From positions 124,001 to 188,000 of the forward strand of contig JABSOY010000005.1 in assembly GCA_013215385.1 (NCBI GenBank): DNA of 64,000 bases, written 5' to 3'. How positions within the stretch are numbered: position 1 is the stretch's first letter; the number at the start of each line of letters is the position of its first letter. This stretch comes from Colwellia sp. Its GTDB lineage: Bacteria; Pseudomonadota; Gammaproteobacteria; Enterobacterales; Alteromonadaceae. The notes under the pieces are model-generated. The model searched no databases. It saw nothing but the letters and a program-made list of their open reading frames with translations, and had not been told where the DNA came from. Shown one piece after another: positions 8,662 through 16,413 of this stretch. Made by a program: the position numbers and the translations under genes.

Positions 8662-9345
8662 GTGATCAGGATTGATAATATCAGCCGAATTTATGGCAAA
8701 GGTGAGACGCAGGTCATCGCACTTAACAATGTTTCGTTAACGATAAAAAACAACGAATTTGTTGCCGTGATGGGGACTTCTGGCTCAGGGAAGTCAACAT
8801 TAATGAGTATTTTGGGTTGCCTTGATACGCCCACTTCAGGTGAGTATTTATTATCAGGTGAAGCAATAAAAAATATTGATGATGAAAACTTATCAAAAAT
8901 CCGCAACAAAAAAATAGGTTTTATTTTTCAAACATTCCACTTATTACCCCGCTTAACTGCACTAGATAATGTTATTTTACCCTTACGTTATAGCGATGTT
9001 GAACCAGAAGAAGCTAAGCAGCGTGGCTTGGAAATGCTGGAAAAAGTAGGCTTAACTTCACGTTGGCATCACAAACCATTTGAAATGTCGGGTGGGCAAC
9101 GCCAACGGGTAGCAATTGCGCGCGCCCTAGTAAATCGACCGCAAGTTATTTTTGCTGATGAACCTACCGGAAACTTAGATTCAAAAACATCTAATGAAAT
9201 TATGAGCTTACTTTGTGATTTACACAGTCAAGGCCAAACCATAGTGATGGTAACCCATGAAGAAGATATCGCCGCATATGCTGACAGAATGATCCGCATG
9301 AAAGATGGTGAAGTGATTGAGGATCGTTTATGTATAAAAAATTAG
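8662..9345 (+). CDS. ABC transporter ATP-binding protein, MacB/LolD type
   Basis: This 227-residue ATPase powers the permease encoded at 12659. It has Walker A GTSGSGKS, the signature MSGGQRQRVAIARAL, Walker B VIFADEPTG and the H-loop VTHE. Family members of this length pair with FtsX-type permeases that move substrates by mechanotransmission rather than by a classical channel. The start codon is GTG at 8662, supported by GGAG at 8651-8654. Its end overlaps the first adaptor gene by 16 bases, beginning a chain of overlaps through all five genes. Confidence 0.93.
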   Translation: MIRIDNISRIYGKGETQVIALNNVSLTIKNNEFVAVMGTSGSGKSTLMSILGCLDTPTSGEYLLSGEAIKNIDDENLSKIRNKKIGFIFQTFHLLPRLTALDNVILPLRYSDVEPEEAKQRGLEMLEKVGLTSRWHHKPFEMSGGQRQRVAIARALVNRPQVIFADEPTGNLDSKTSNEIMSLLCDLHSQGQTIVMVTHEEDIAAYADRMIRMKDGEVIEDRLCIKN

Positions 9346-10301
9346 TTTTATCAGCCCTTATGCTTTCATGCTGCTATTTACCTGCCGCATTAGCGCAAAC
9401 GTCTTTAATTTTATCAGGTCAAGTTAAAGCCAGTGACAACCAAACCTTTTACGCACCTAAAACAGATAACTGGCGTGTACAAGTACAGTGGTTATTACCG
9501 GAAGGTGATATTGCTAAAGAAGGTGATTTGGTCGTTGTTTTTGATAGCGGCTCAATTCAAAGTCAAATTGAGCAACAAGAGGTCAGTTTGATTTCATCGA
9601 AAGAACAATTATTCCGTATCACCAGTAGTGGAGAACAATCATTATTAGAAGCTACTTACGGACAAAAAAGAACAGCATTACTGCTTGATAAAGCACGTAT
9701 CGATGCCAGTATCTCTCTTGAACATTTAAGTAAATATGATTATCAGAAAAACCAACTCGATCTTGAAAAAGCCGTTGTTGCTAATGCCAAAGCATTAGAG
9801 AACTTAAAACAAGTGAAAGTAGCGAATACTGTCGCTGTAACCAAGCAAAAAATCACCATTGTAAAACATGAGAACAAGTTAAAATATAATGAAAATAAAC
9901 TCGAACAAATGAGTGTCTACGCCCAGCGCACCGGACCTGTGCTTTATGGTAATCATCCTTGGAATGGTGAAAAAGTTTTTGTTGGTATGACCGCCCAGCC
10001 GTCCTGGAAAATAGCTGAGATCCCTTCGGTTAATGGTTTGTACATCGAAGCTTGGGTCCATGAAGTCGACATTAAAAATATGCGGATAAATACCTCTGTT
10101 GACTTCAAACTTGATGCCTTTCCACAGCATATCCTCGTTGCAACCTTAGAAGAGATATCAAGCCAGCCAGAAGAACGCAAAGAATGGGGCGGCGATGTTT
10201 ATTATCGTACGGTATTTTCTTTTAAAGGCGATAAAGCATTAACATTATTGCCGGGAATGAGTGCCCAGTTAGAGTTTACAGGAGTAAGCATAAGTGAATA
10301 A
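9330..10301 (+). CDS. Periplasmic adaptor (HlyD/MacA-like) 1 of the ABC exporter
   Basis: This 323-residue secreted protein has a signal peptide with a likely cleavage after ALA at residue 22. A lipoyl-like half-motif, a helical coiled-coil region (about 75-195) and a beta-barrel part with HPWNGEK (W211) and a terminal LLPGMSAQLEF are recognisable as membrane-fusion-protein features. It is the shortest of three related adaptors in a row and appears to lack the membrane-proximal domain. The start is supported by GAGGA at 9319-9323. It probably links the inner-membrane permease to an outer-membrane partner not encoded here. Confidence 0.82.
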   Translation: MYKKLVLSALMLSCCYLPAALAQTSLILSGQVKASDNQTFYAPKTDNWRVQVQWLLPEGDIAKEGDLVVVFDSGSIQSQIEQQEVSLISSKEQLFRITSSGEQSLLEATYGQKRTALLLDKARIDASISLEHLSKYDYQKNQLDLEKAVVANAKALENLKQVKVANTVAVTKQKITIVKHENKLKYNENKLEQMSVYAQRTGPVLYGNHPWNGEKVFVGMTAQPSWKIAEIPSVNGLYIEAWVHEVDIKNMRINTSVDFKLDAFPQHILVATLEEISSQPEERKEWGGDVYYRTVFSFKGDKALTLLPGMSAQLEFTGVSISE

Positions 10302-11451
10302 AACTATTGCCATTATATTGTTAGTCTTTTTGTCGGCATGTGAAAATGCTCCGACCGAATCTGTGAAATTAGAAAAAGTACAACTCGTCGTTACGGCCAG
10401 CGGCGAATTAGAATCAAAACAAACAGCAATGATCGCACCACCGTCAGTTTCCCATATGTGGCAATATCAAATTAAGCAGTTAACACCAGAAAATACTCAG
10501 GTGAAAAAAGGACAATTGATTGTCTCTTTTGACGGTAAAAAGGTGCTGGACAGGTTAGTTGATAAACAAGCTGAATTAGACCGAGCACAACAACAATTAG
10601 AAAATAAGGAAATTCAAGAAACAGAAACAGAACAAGAGCTTATTCTTAATGTTGCTGAAAAGAAAATGGAATATGAAAAGGCACAGCGTAAAGCTGAAAT
10701 TGTCGATAATAGTCGTTCTAAAAATGACCGCAACAAATCAGTTATTGACTTTACCATTGCTGAAAACGACTTTTTTTTAGCAAATGAAAAGCTTAAATTT
10801 CACCTTAACAATAAAGCATTAAACTTGAAATTAGCTAAAGGAAAGGTGAATCGTTTAATAGCAGAAGTCGATGACTTTAATAAAGATATCGAGCGATTAA
10901 AAGTGAAAGCACCCATTGATGGTATGGTTATTTATCGCACAAACTGGCAAGGGGAAAAGCCAGCTGTAGGCGAAAGTGTGCAATTTGGGCAACCCATTGT
11001 CGAACTTGCAGTGATAGACCAAATGCAATTAAAAGCACAGATAGCTGAACCTGACAGTGGAAAAATAAAGTTAGGACAACGAGTTAAAATTATGATCGAC
11101 GGCACTCAAGAAATAGTATTACAAGGAAAAGTTGTTGAACTCGGACGTGTTTTTCGTGATAAATCGTCACAAGATAAACGCCGAGTATTTGATGCCATTA
11201 TTGCCTTTGAACAACCGAAATATACCGTTATTCGCCCTGGAATGACTGCTCGGATTGAGGTGATTATACAAGTACTTGATAATGCCTTAACTTTGTCTAC
11301 TAAAGCCGTACGGTTAGAAGATGGTAAAGGTAGTGTTCGGGTCGCGGGTCTCTTTTCTAATAGCTCTGTACCAGTCGAAATTGCCCATATTGTTGGCGAA
11401 AAAGTGGTTATTCAAAGTGGTTTGTCACAAGGGGATATCGTGACTTTATGA
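10294..11451 (+). CDS. Periplasmic adaptor (HlyD/MacA-like) 2, lipoprotein
   Basis: This 385-residue protein has a lipobox LSAC with C16 as lipidated cysteine. A long coiled coil (about 85-205), the lipoyl half-motif APIDGMVIYRTNWQGEK (W218), a beta-barrel and a terminal membrane-proximal domain give the full MacA/HlyD order. The PGMTARIEV segment corresponds to PGMSAQLEF of adaptor 1. The start is GTG at 10294 with AGGAGT at 10280-10285, overlapping adaptor 1 by 8 bases. Likely a structural element of the same export machine. Confidence 0.85.
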   Translation: MNKTIAIILLVFLSACENAPTESVKLEKVQLVVTASGELESKQTAMIAPPSVSHMWQYQIKQLTPENTQVKKGQLIVSFDGKKVLDRLVDKQAELDRAQQQLENKEIQETETEQELILNVAEKKMEYEKAQRKAEIVDNSRSKNDRNKSVIDFTIAENDFFLANEKLKFHLNNKALNLKLAKGKVNRLIAEVDDFNKDIERLKVKAPIDGMVIYRTNWQGEKPAVGESVQFGQPIVELAVIDQMQLKAQIAEPDSGKIKLGQRVKIMIDGTQEIVLQGKVVELGRVFRDKSSQDKRRVFDAIIAFEQPKYTVIRPGMTARIEVIIQVLDNALTLSTKAVRLEDGKGSVRVAGLFSNSSVPVEIAHIVGEKVVIQSGLSQGDIVTL

Positions 11452-12659
11452 AATATTTTCAGCAGTTAAAAATTAAAAATAGTTTTATTCTCGCGTTATT
11501 ATCTTTATCGATGATCGCGTGTTCTGATCCAGAAAGTACGCCGTTGTTATTTGAGGTAAAAGAACAAAGTTTTGTCGTTAATGTTCCTGCTAAAGGTGAA
11601 TTATTTGCAGCCAAGGCAACAGTGATCAATGCGCCTATGAGTAGGCAGGGGCCACAAAATATTTCATGGTTAGCACCTGAATTTACACATGTTAAAAAAG
11701 GCGATGTTATTGCCCGCTTTGATGGTGAAGCAATGGAAATTCAAAGTGCGGATAGGCTCAATGAATTATCGATCACAGAACAAGAAATTATCGAAAAAAC
11801 CGGCATGCTTAATCAAGAACTTGATGCTATTAATAAAGATATTGCTATGGTTGGGCAAGAAAAGAGTTTTGCTGAAAACTTTTCTATTAATGATATTCGT
11901 ATTCGCTCAAAATTAGAAATATTAGACTCAATGCAAAATACCGAATATTTAGGTTCTAAAGAAGAATATTTATATTGGAAGAACGATAGCTTTAGTGCGA
12001 GTTCTGCAGGCGACATGGGCTTGTTAGAAATGAAGCAGACCCAGAGTAAGAGTAAAATAAAACAGCTAAGTGATGGATTATCTAAACTTGAAGTTAAAGC
12101 GCCGCACGATGGTTTACTTGCTTATAAAGCGAATTGGCGGGGTGAAAAACCTCGGGCAGGTCAATCATTATGGCCAGGCCAAAAAATTGCCGAGTTACCC
12201 GATATTAGCAATATGAAAGTTAAGTTATTTGTTTTAGAAAGCGAGGCAATTAACTTAGCGGTAGATAAACCAGTAACATTTTACTTAAATGCATACGCAG
12301 ATAAAAAATTTCAAGGCACAGTTGAAACGGTCGCAACATTTCCTGCTTCAATAAAGCGCGGAGACCCGCAAAAATATTTTGAAGTCATTGTTATCTTATC
12401 AAAGCAAAATACAAAGTTGTTTGTTCCAGGCAGAAAACTTCAAGCAAATATTGAAATTCAAGCAACGAGTAGAAAAATTATAGTGCCATTACAAAGTGTT
12501 TTTGTTGATGCGAAACAATCTTTTGTCTACTTGTATGAAAATGGTCACTATAAACCCACGCCTGTAACACTTGGGCAAGTAAGTTTGAGTCATGTTGAAA
12601 TTTTATCTGGTCTGCATGAAGGTCAAAAAATAGCATTAACCGACAAGGAGCACAGTTAA
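11448..12659 (+). CDS. Periplasmic adaptor (HlyD/MacA-like) 3, probable lipoprotein
   Basis: This 403-residue protein carries an N-terminal hydrophobic segment ending in MIAC, with C25 as probable lipidation site; Met at the -3 position is less usual for a lipobox. The APHDGLLAYKANWRGEK segment (W230) matches that of adaptors 1 and 2, and PGRKLQANIEI corresponds to their PGM segments. A coiled coil (about 100-205), beta-barrel and membrane-proximal domain follow the family order. It overlaps adaptor 2 by 4 bases (ATGA) and the permease by one base (TAATG). Confidence 0.85.
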   Translation: MKYFQQLKIKNSFILALLSLSMIACSDPESTPLLFEVKEQSFVVNVPAKGELFAAKATVINAPMSRQGPQNISWLAPEFTHVKKGDVIARFDGEAMEIQSADRLNELSITEQEIIEKTGMLNQELDAINKDIAMVGQEKSFAENFSINDIRIRSKLEILDSMQNTEYLGSKEEYLYWKNDSFSASSAGDMGLLEMKQTQSKSKIKQLSDGLSKLEVKAPHDGLLAYKANWRGEKPRAGQSLWPGQKIAELPDISNMKVKLFVLESEAINLAVDKPVTFYLNAYADKKFQGTVETVATFPASIKRGDPQKYFEVIVILSKQNTKLFVPGRKLQANIEIQATSRKIIVPLQSVFVDAKQSFVYLYENGHYKPTPVTLGQVSLSHVEILSGLHEGQKIALTDKEHS

Positions 12660-13894
12660 TGAAATATTTAGCTATCTTTATTGATACCTTTGCTGAACTT
12701 GCCCAGCATAAATTACGAACACTACTCACCTTATTAGGAATGATCTTTGGGGTTGGTGCGGTAATAGCTATGCTTAATATTGGCGAGGGCGCCGAAGCTG
12801 AAGCGATGAAAATGATCAATACTATGGGCTTGCATAATCTCATCATTGAGGGCAAAAATTTTGAAGAAAAAGAATTACAAGAACAGCGCAAGCATTCTGC
12901 TGGCTTGAGTATTCGTGATGGTGAAGTAAGTGCCAGTTCATTACCATTTGTAACCGCTTTTAGTGCACAAAAACTGATTGATACTTACAGTATTTTCAGT
13001 GGCGAAGGAAAAAGTGACGGTGAGGCTACTGGGGTCAGTGCGAGCTTTTTTGACTTATCTAAATTTACCTTAGCGCAAGGGCGATTATTAACGCAAGCAG
13101 ATGATCAAAACTTCTCTCAAGTTGCCTTGTTGGGCTCGTCAACGGCAAAACAGCTTTTTCCACAAGGTAATGCTGTCGGTAAGAACATTAAGATTAACCA
13201 TTTATGGTTTAAAGTCGTTGGTGTACTTGAATCACCATTTCTAAAGAAACAAGAATTTCAGGGGATAAAATTAGGTGGTGATCAGCGTCAGGTTTTTATT
13301 CCATTAAAAACCGCGATTCATAAATTTGCGAGTAAAAAGTTATCTAGTGAAGTAACAAGTATTAAATTGAAGCTTGATGATAGTGTTGACCCAATAAGTG
13401 CAGCGAAAGCGGTAAGTCATTTACTCGATCGCCGTCATAATGATGTTGATGATTATGATCTCGTTATTCCGGCCGCTTTATTAGCGCAGCAAAAACAAAC
13501 ACAACAAATATTTAATATTGTTATGTCTTGTGTTGCCGGCATTTCGTTATTGGTTGGCGGCATTGGTATTATGAATATAATGTTAGCGACAGTATTAGAA
13601 CGAACGAAGGAAATTGGCTTGTTACGTGCTGTCGGTGCCACACAGAAAGATATTCGCTTACAGTTTATTGCTGAGAGTTTTACTATTTCAATAATGGGCG
13701 GCATTCTAGGTGTTGTGTTCGGTATTATGCTTTCAGAGCTTATTGCACTGTATTCTGAGTGGGCGGTGTCTTGGTCAATAAGTGCGATAATATTATCTTT
13801 TAGTATTTGTGCGTTAGTTGGCTTAACCTTTGGCGTTTATCCGGCAATAAAGGCATCAAAACTTAATCCTATTGATGCTTTGCAAAGTGATTAG
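12659..13894 (+). CDS. ABC transporter permease, MacB/FtsX type
   Basis: This 411-residue inner-membrane protein has the MacB layout: a first membrane segment after LAQHKLRTLLTLLGMIFGVGAV, a periplasmic domain of about 220 residues, and three C-terminal membrane segments including GGIGIMNIMLATVLERTKEIG, the family hallmark. It lacks a fused ATPase; the partner is the ATPase at 8662. Permeases of this type export peptides, macrolides, siderophores or lipoproteins; the substrate here is unknown. It ends the coupled operon. Confidence 0.92.
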   Translation: MKYLAIFIDTFAELAQHKLRTLLTLLGMIFGVGAVIAMLNIGEGAEAEAMKMINTMGLHNLIIEGKNFEEKELQEQRKHSAGLSIRDGEVSASSLPFVTAFSAQKLIDTYSIFSGEGKSDGEATGVSASFFDLSKFTLAQGRLLTQADDQNFSQVALLGSSTAKQLFPQGNAVGKNIKINHLWFKVVGVLESPFLKKQEFQGIKLGGDQRQVFIPLKTAIHKFASKKLSSEVTSIKLKLDDSVDPISAAKAVSHLLDRRHNDVDDYDLVIPAALLAQQKQTQQIFNIVMSCVAGISLLVGGIGIMNIMLATVLERTKEIGLLRAVGATQKDIRLQFIAESFTISIMGGILGVVFGIMLSELIALYSEWAVSWSISAIILSFSICALVGLTFGVYPAIKASKLNPIDALQSD

Positions 13895-13942
13895 TTAACT
13901 AGGGTGATAAATAATTCGGTTATTAGTTTAATGCTATAGTAA

Positions 13943-13978
13943 ATGTATGCATCTATGTTTTATCATAGGTGCATACAT
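13943..13978. promoter_or_regulatory. 15-bp inverted repeat between permease and TonB receptor
   Basis: The arms 13943-13957 and 13964-13978 (ATGTATGCATCTATG and CATAGGTGCATACAT) pair over 15 bp with one wobble around a TTTTAT loop. There is no T run after it, so it is not a standard terminator; it ends 23 bases before the receptor start and could be an operator or a 5'-UTR hairpin. Confidence 0.55.
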
Positions 13979-14001
13979 AACATCATTTATTGATTTTTAG
14001 T

Positions 14002-16248
14002 ATGCGAGAACTAACGATTAAAATTTATTTTGTACTATTTTTGTTTTTCAGTTTTTCACTACAAGCCTTTGAAGACGATGAAATTGATTTATTTCAGCTC
14101 TCATTAAGTAGTTTAATGAACGTCAAAGTGACGACAGCTAGTGGTATTGAAGAATCTTTGACAGATGCACCAGCGGCTATGGTTGTTATTGAAGCAAATG
14201 ACTTTAAACAAAAGGGCTATAGCAACTTAGTCGATGTTATTGCTGATTTGCCTAGCTTTGATAGTGTGGTCACTAGCGGTGCAACGCATTTAACTTTTTA
14301 TCAACGAGGCTATCGAACGCCAGCTTCAAGTCGTACGCTTTTCATGATTAATGGTGTCGTTGATAACCATCTATGGACTCAAATTGCTGTCGTAAGTCGA
14401 CAGTATCCCATCTCCAATATTGCCCGAGTTGAAGTCTTATACGGGCCTGCATCCGTTCGTTATGGACCTAATGCTTTTATGGGCATTATTAATATTATTA
14501 CTAAAAATGCTAATGATTTTACTAAAGGTCAACATGAATTTACTGCAAGGGCTGAGTTAGGGCAGTGGGGCTCTAAAGGCATAGAAATATCTGCAAATGG
14601 ACGTTTTGATGATTTTCACTATAGTTTATCAGCGCGACAGTTTTCAAGTGATGAAGAAGACTTTTCAAGTCGCTGGGGATTTTTAAGTGATGACTTATAC
14701 CAAGATGTGTCTATTTGGGGACCAATACGTAATCTTAAAAGTACCAAAACAAAAATGGATCACTATGCTGATCCAACCATGGATCGTGGTGTTCTTGCCG
14801 ACATTAATTATAAAAATTGGAAGTTTGGCTTAATTCATTGGAAAGTTGATGAGGGCTACGGTGCCCAGTACACAGCAGATAGAGGGCAAGCGAACAGTTC
14901 ATGGAAACAAGAATCTAATCAATATTACCTCGAGCATCAAGGAAAAGTCAGCGATAATTTCTCCATAAAAAGTTTTGCATTGCATCGTGATAATCGAGTG
15001 TGGGGCGATTGGGCAGAATCGGCACCAGATTTTAGAGATGATATGAGCCAACATTCCTTTGTTAGCTTTACTCACTGGAATACAACTAGCGATGCTTTTG
15101 AGTTTAAACAAGACTCAGAGTACCAAGTCAATAATCGTTGGAAAGTGTTAAGTGGTTGGCGATATAAAAAAAGTGATATTACTAAAGCTTATGATATTCC
15201 TGGTTATTGGCAAGGTTCGTATAGTTCAACAACATCAGCAACTGACCTTGGACCCTATGGTTTAGGAGCCGGTATTTTTCATAGCAGCGACCGTGAGTAC
15301 ACCTTTAGCGCTTATCCACTCAATGAGGTACCCAGTAATAATCGTCAAAAGTTTAATGATAAAGGTTTATATAGCGGAGGAATTTATGATGCCTTTCCAT
15401 GGGTCTTTAATTTCGGGATAAGGTTTGATGATAATAATATTTGGGGAAGTTCGGTTAGCCCACGTTTAGCAAGTATTTATAAATTATCGAATAAAAGAAC
15501 GGTTATTAAACTTATCTATGGCGAAGCGTTTCAAGAGCCTTCTGCAGAACAACTATATGGCGGTTGGAGCGGACGGCAATCAAATTTAGACTTACTACCA
15601 GAAGAAGCACAAAATATAGAATTAATCTTGATGCAGCAAGAGGTTCATTGGTTACATGAATTGTCGGTTTATATCGCTTCATATAAGAATGTAATCAGAG
15701 AGTCCGCAATGAATGATGGTACTAGAAATACCTGGGGTGCTGAATACCGAGGTCGATTTGAATATCCTCACTTTATGAAAGGGTTAGAAACAATCACAGG
15801 TAATTTTTATTATACTTATACCGAGCCGCAAACAAATCGTCGTTATAACCATGAAATCTCTGAATGGGAAAGTGAAAATGCTGCTGTCGGGGATATTGCT
15901 CCGCACAAGATTAATGCTTCGATATATTTGCCGATAAATAATAAAATGGGTATGAATATTAAAGGAAATTACTCATCAGCAACTGAACTTTACTCACGTA
16001 ATCCATTATCAAAGCAAGGTATTAAATTAGGCTCGCGAGTAATTTTTGATCTAGCGATTAATTATACAAGTGTAAATTACAGCATTAATTTGCAAGTGAA
16101 AAACTTATTCGATCATCAAAATATGCTGCCAGGTATCAAAGCAGCAGACTCAGGTAATGACTTTACACAGCGTAGTAAAGGATTTAACAACTCACTAATA
16201 CCGCAAGCTAGTCGCTCATTATGGCTAACTCTAGAATATTACCTTTAA
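14002..16248 (+). CDS. TonB-dependent outer-membrane receptor
   Basis: The ATG at 14002 gives 748 residues with a signal peptide (KIYFVLFLFFSFSLQAF) and is preferred to the upstream TTG at 13990. The plug domain begins near LMNVKVTTASGIEES and includes DAPAAMVVIEANDF and ARVEVLYGPASVRYGPNAF, typical of receptors of the Cir/BtuB-like group; the C-terminus ends in an aromatic beta strand (LWLTLEYYL). It imports an unknown ligand through the outer membrane using TonB energy. It lies 107 bases after the ABC exporter operon on the same strand, so export and uptake may be linked. Confidence 0.9.
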   Translation: MRELTIKIYFVLFLFFSFSLQAFEDDEIDLFQLSLSSLMNVKVTTASGIEESLTDAPAAMVVIEANDFKQKGYSNLVDVIADLPSFDSVVTSGATHLTFYQRGYRTPASSRTLFMINGVVDNHLWTQIAVVSRQYPISNIARVEVLYGPASVRYGPNAFMGIINIITKNANDFTKGQHEFTARAELGQWGSKGIEISANGRFDDFHYSLSARQFSSDEEDFSSRWGFLSDDLYQDVSIWGPIRNLKSTKTKMDHYADPTMDRGVLADINYKNWKFGLIHWKVDEGYGAQYTADRGQANSSWKQESNQYYLEHQGKVSDNFSIKSFALHRDNRVWGDWAESAPDFRDDMSQHSFVSFTHWNTTSDAFEFKQDSEYQVNNRWKVLSGWRYKKSDITKAYDIPGYWQGSYSSTTSATDLGPYGLGAGIFHSSDREYTFSAYPLNEVPSNNRQKFNDKGLYSGGIYDAFPWVFNFGIRFDDNNIWGSSVSPRLASIYKLSNKRTVIKLIYGEAFQEPSAEQLYGGWSGRQSNLDLLPEEAQNIELILMQQEVHWLHELSVYIASYKNVIRESAMNDGTRNTWGAEYRGRFEYPHFMKGLETITGNFYYTYTEPQTNRRYNHEISEWESENAAVGDIAPHKINASIYLPINNKMGMNIKGNYSSATELYSRNPLSKQGIKLGSRVIFDLAINYTSVNYSINLQVKNLFDHQNMLPGIKAADSGNDFTQRSKGFNNSLIPQASRSLWLTLEYYL

Positions 16249-16272
16249 GTTTTAATAAATTAAACACTTAAT

Positions 16273-16288
16273 TAAAACGCTTGTTTAA
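16273..16288. promoter_or_regulatory. Candidate PsrA-type operator upstream of fadBA
   Basis: The sequence TAAAACGCTTGTTTAA holds AAAC-N4-GTTT, the core of the site described for the fatty-acid regulator PsrA in Pseudomonas. It lies about 130 bases before fadB. The core is short and the DNA is AT-rich, so this is a suggestion only. Confidence 0.35.
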
Positions 16289-16357
16289 ATAATTTGCATT
16301 TGTTTTTCTTTCAAGGCACACTCAATCGTCTATTATTATAAAACTGATAATAAAAAT

Positions 16358-16376
16358 TGATATTAAATCAATATCA
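16358..16376. promoter_or_regulatory. Inverted repeat in the fadBA leader
   Basis: TGATATT and AATATCA form a perfect 7-bp inverted repeat with a 5-base spacer, 38 bases before the fadB start. It could be an operator; no known regulator consensus is matched. Confidence 0.35.
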
Positions 16377-16413
16377 GACCCTATTTTTATCCCATTAAAC
16401 GAGGAATCTAGGC

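Noticed and set aside
12478-12891. 137-codon open frame opposite the adaptor 3/permease junction
   Set aside because: It lies fully antisense to two well supported genes and shows no family resemblance.
13990-14001. TTG start for the TonB receptor
   Set aside because: The ATG at 14002 gives a normal signal peptide directly and needs no unusual start codon.
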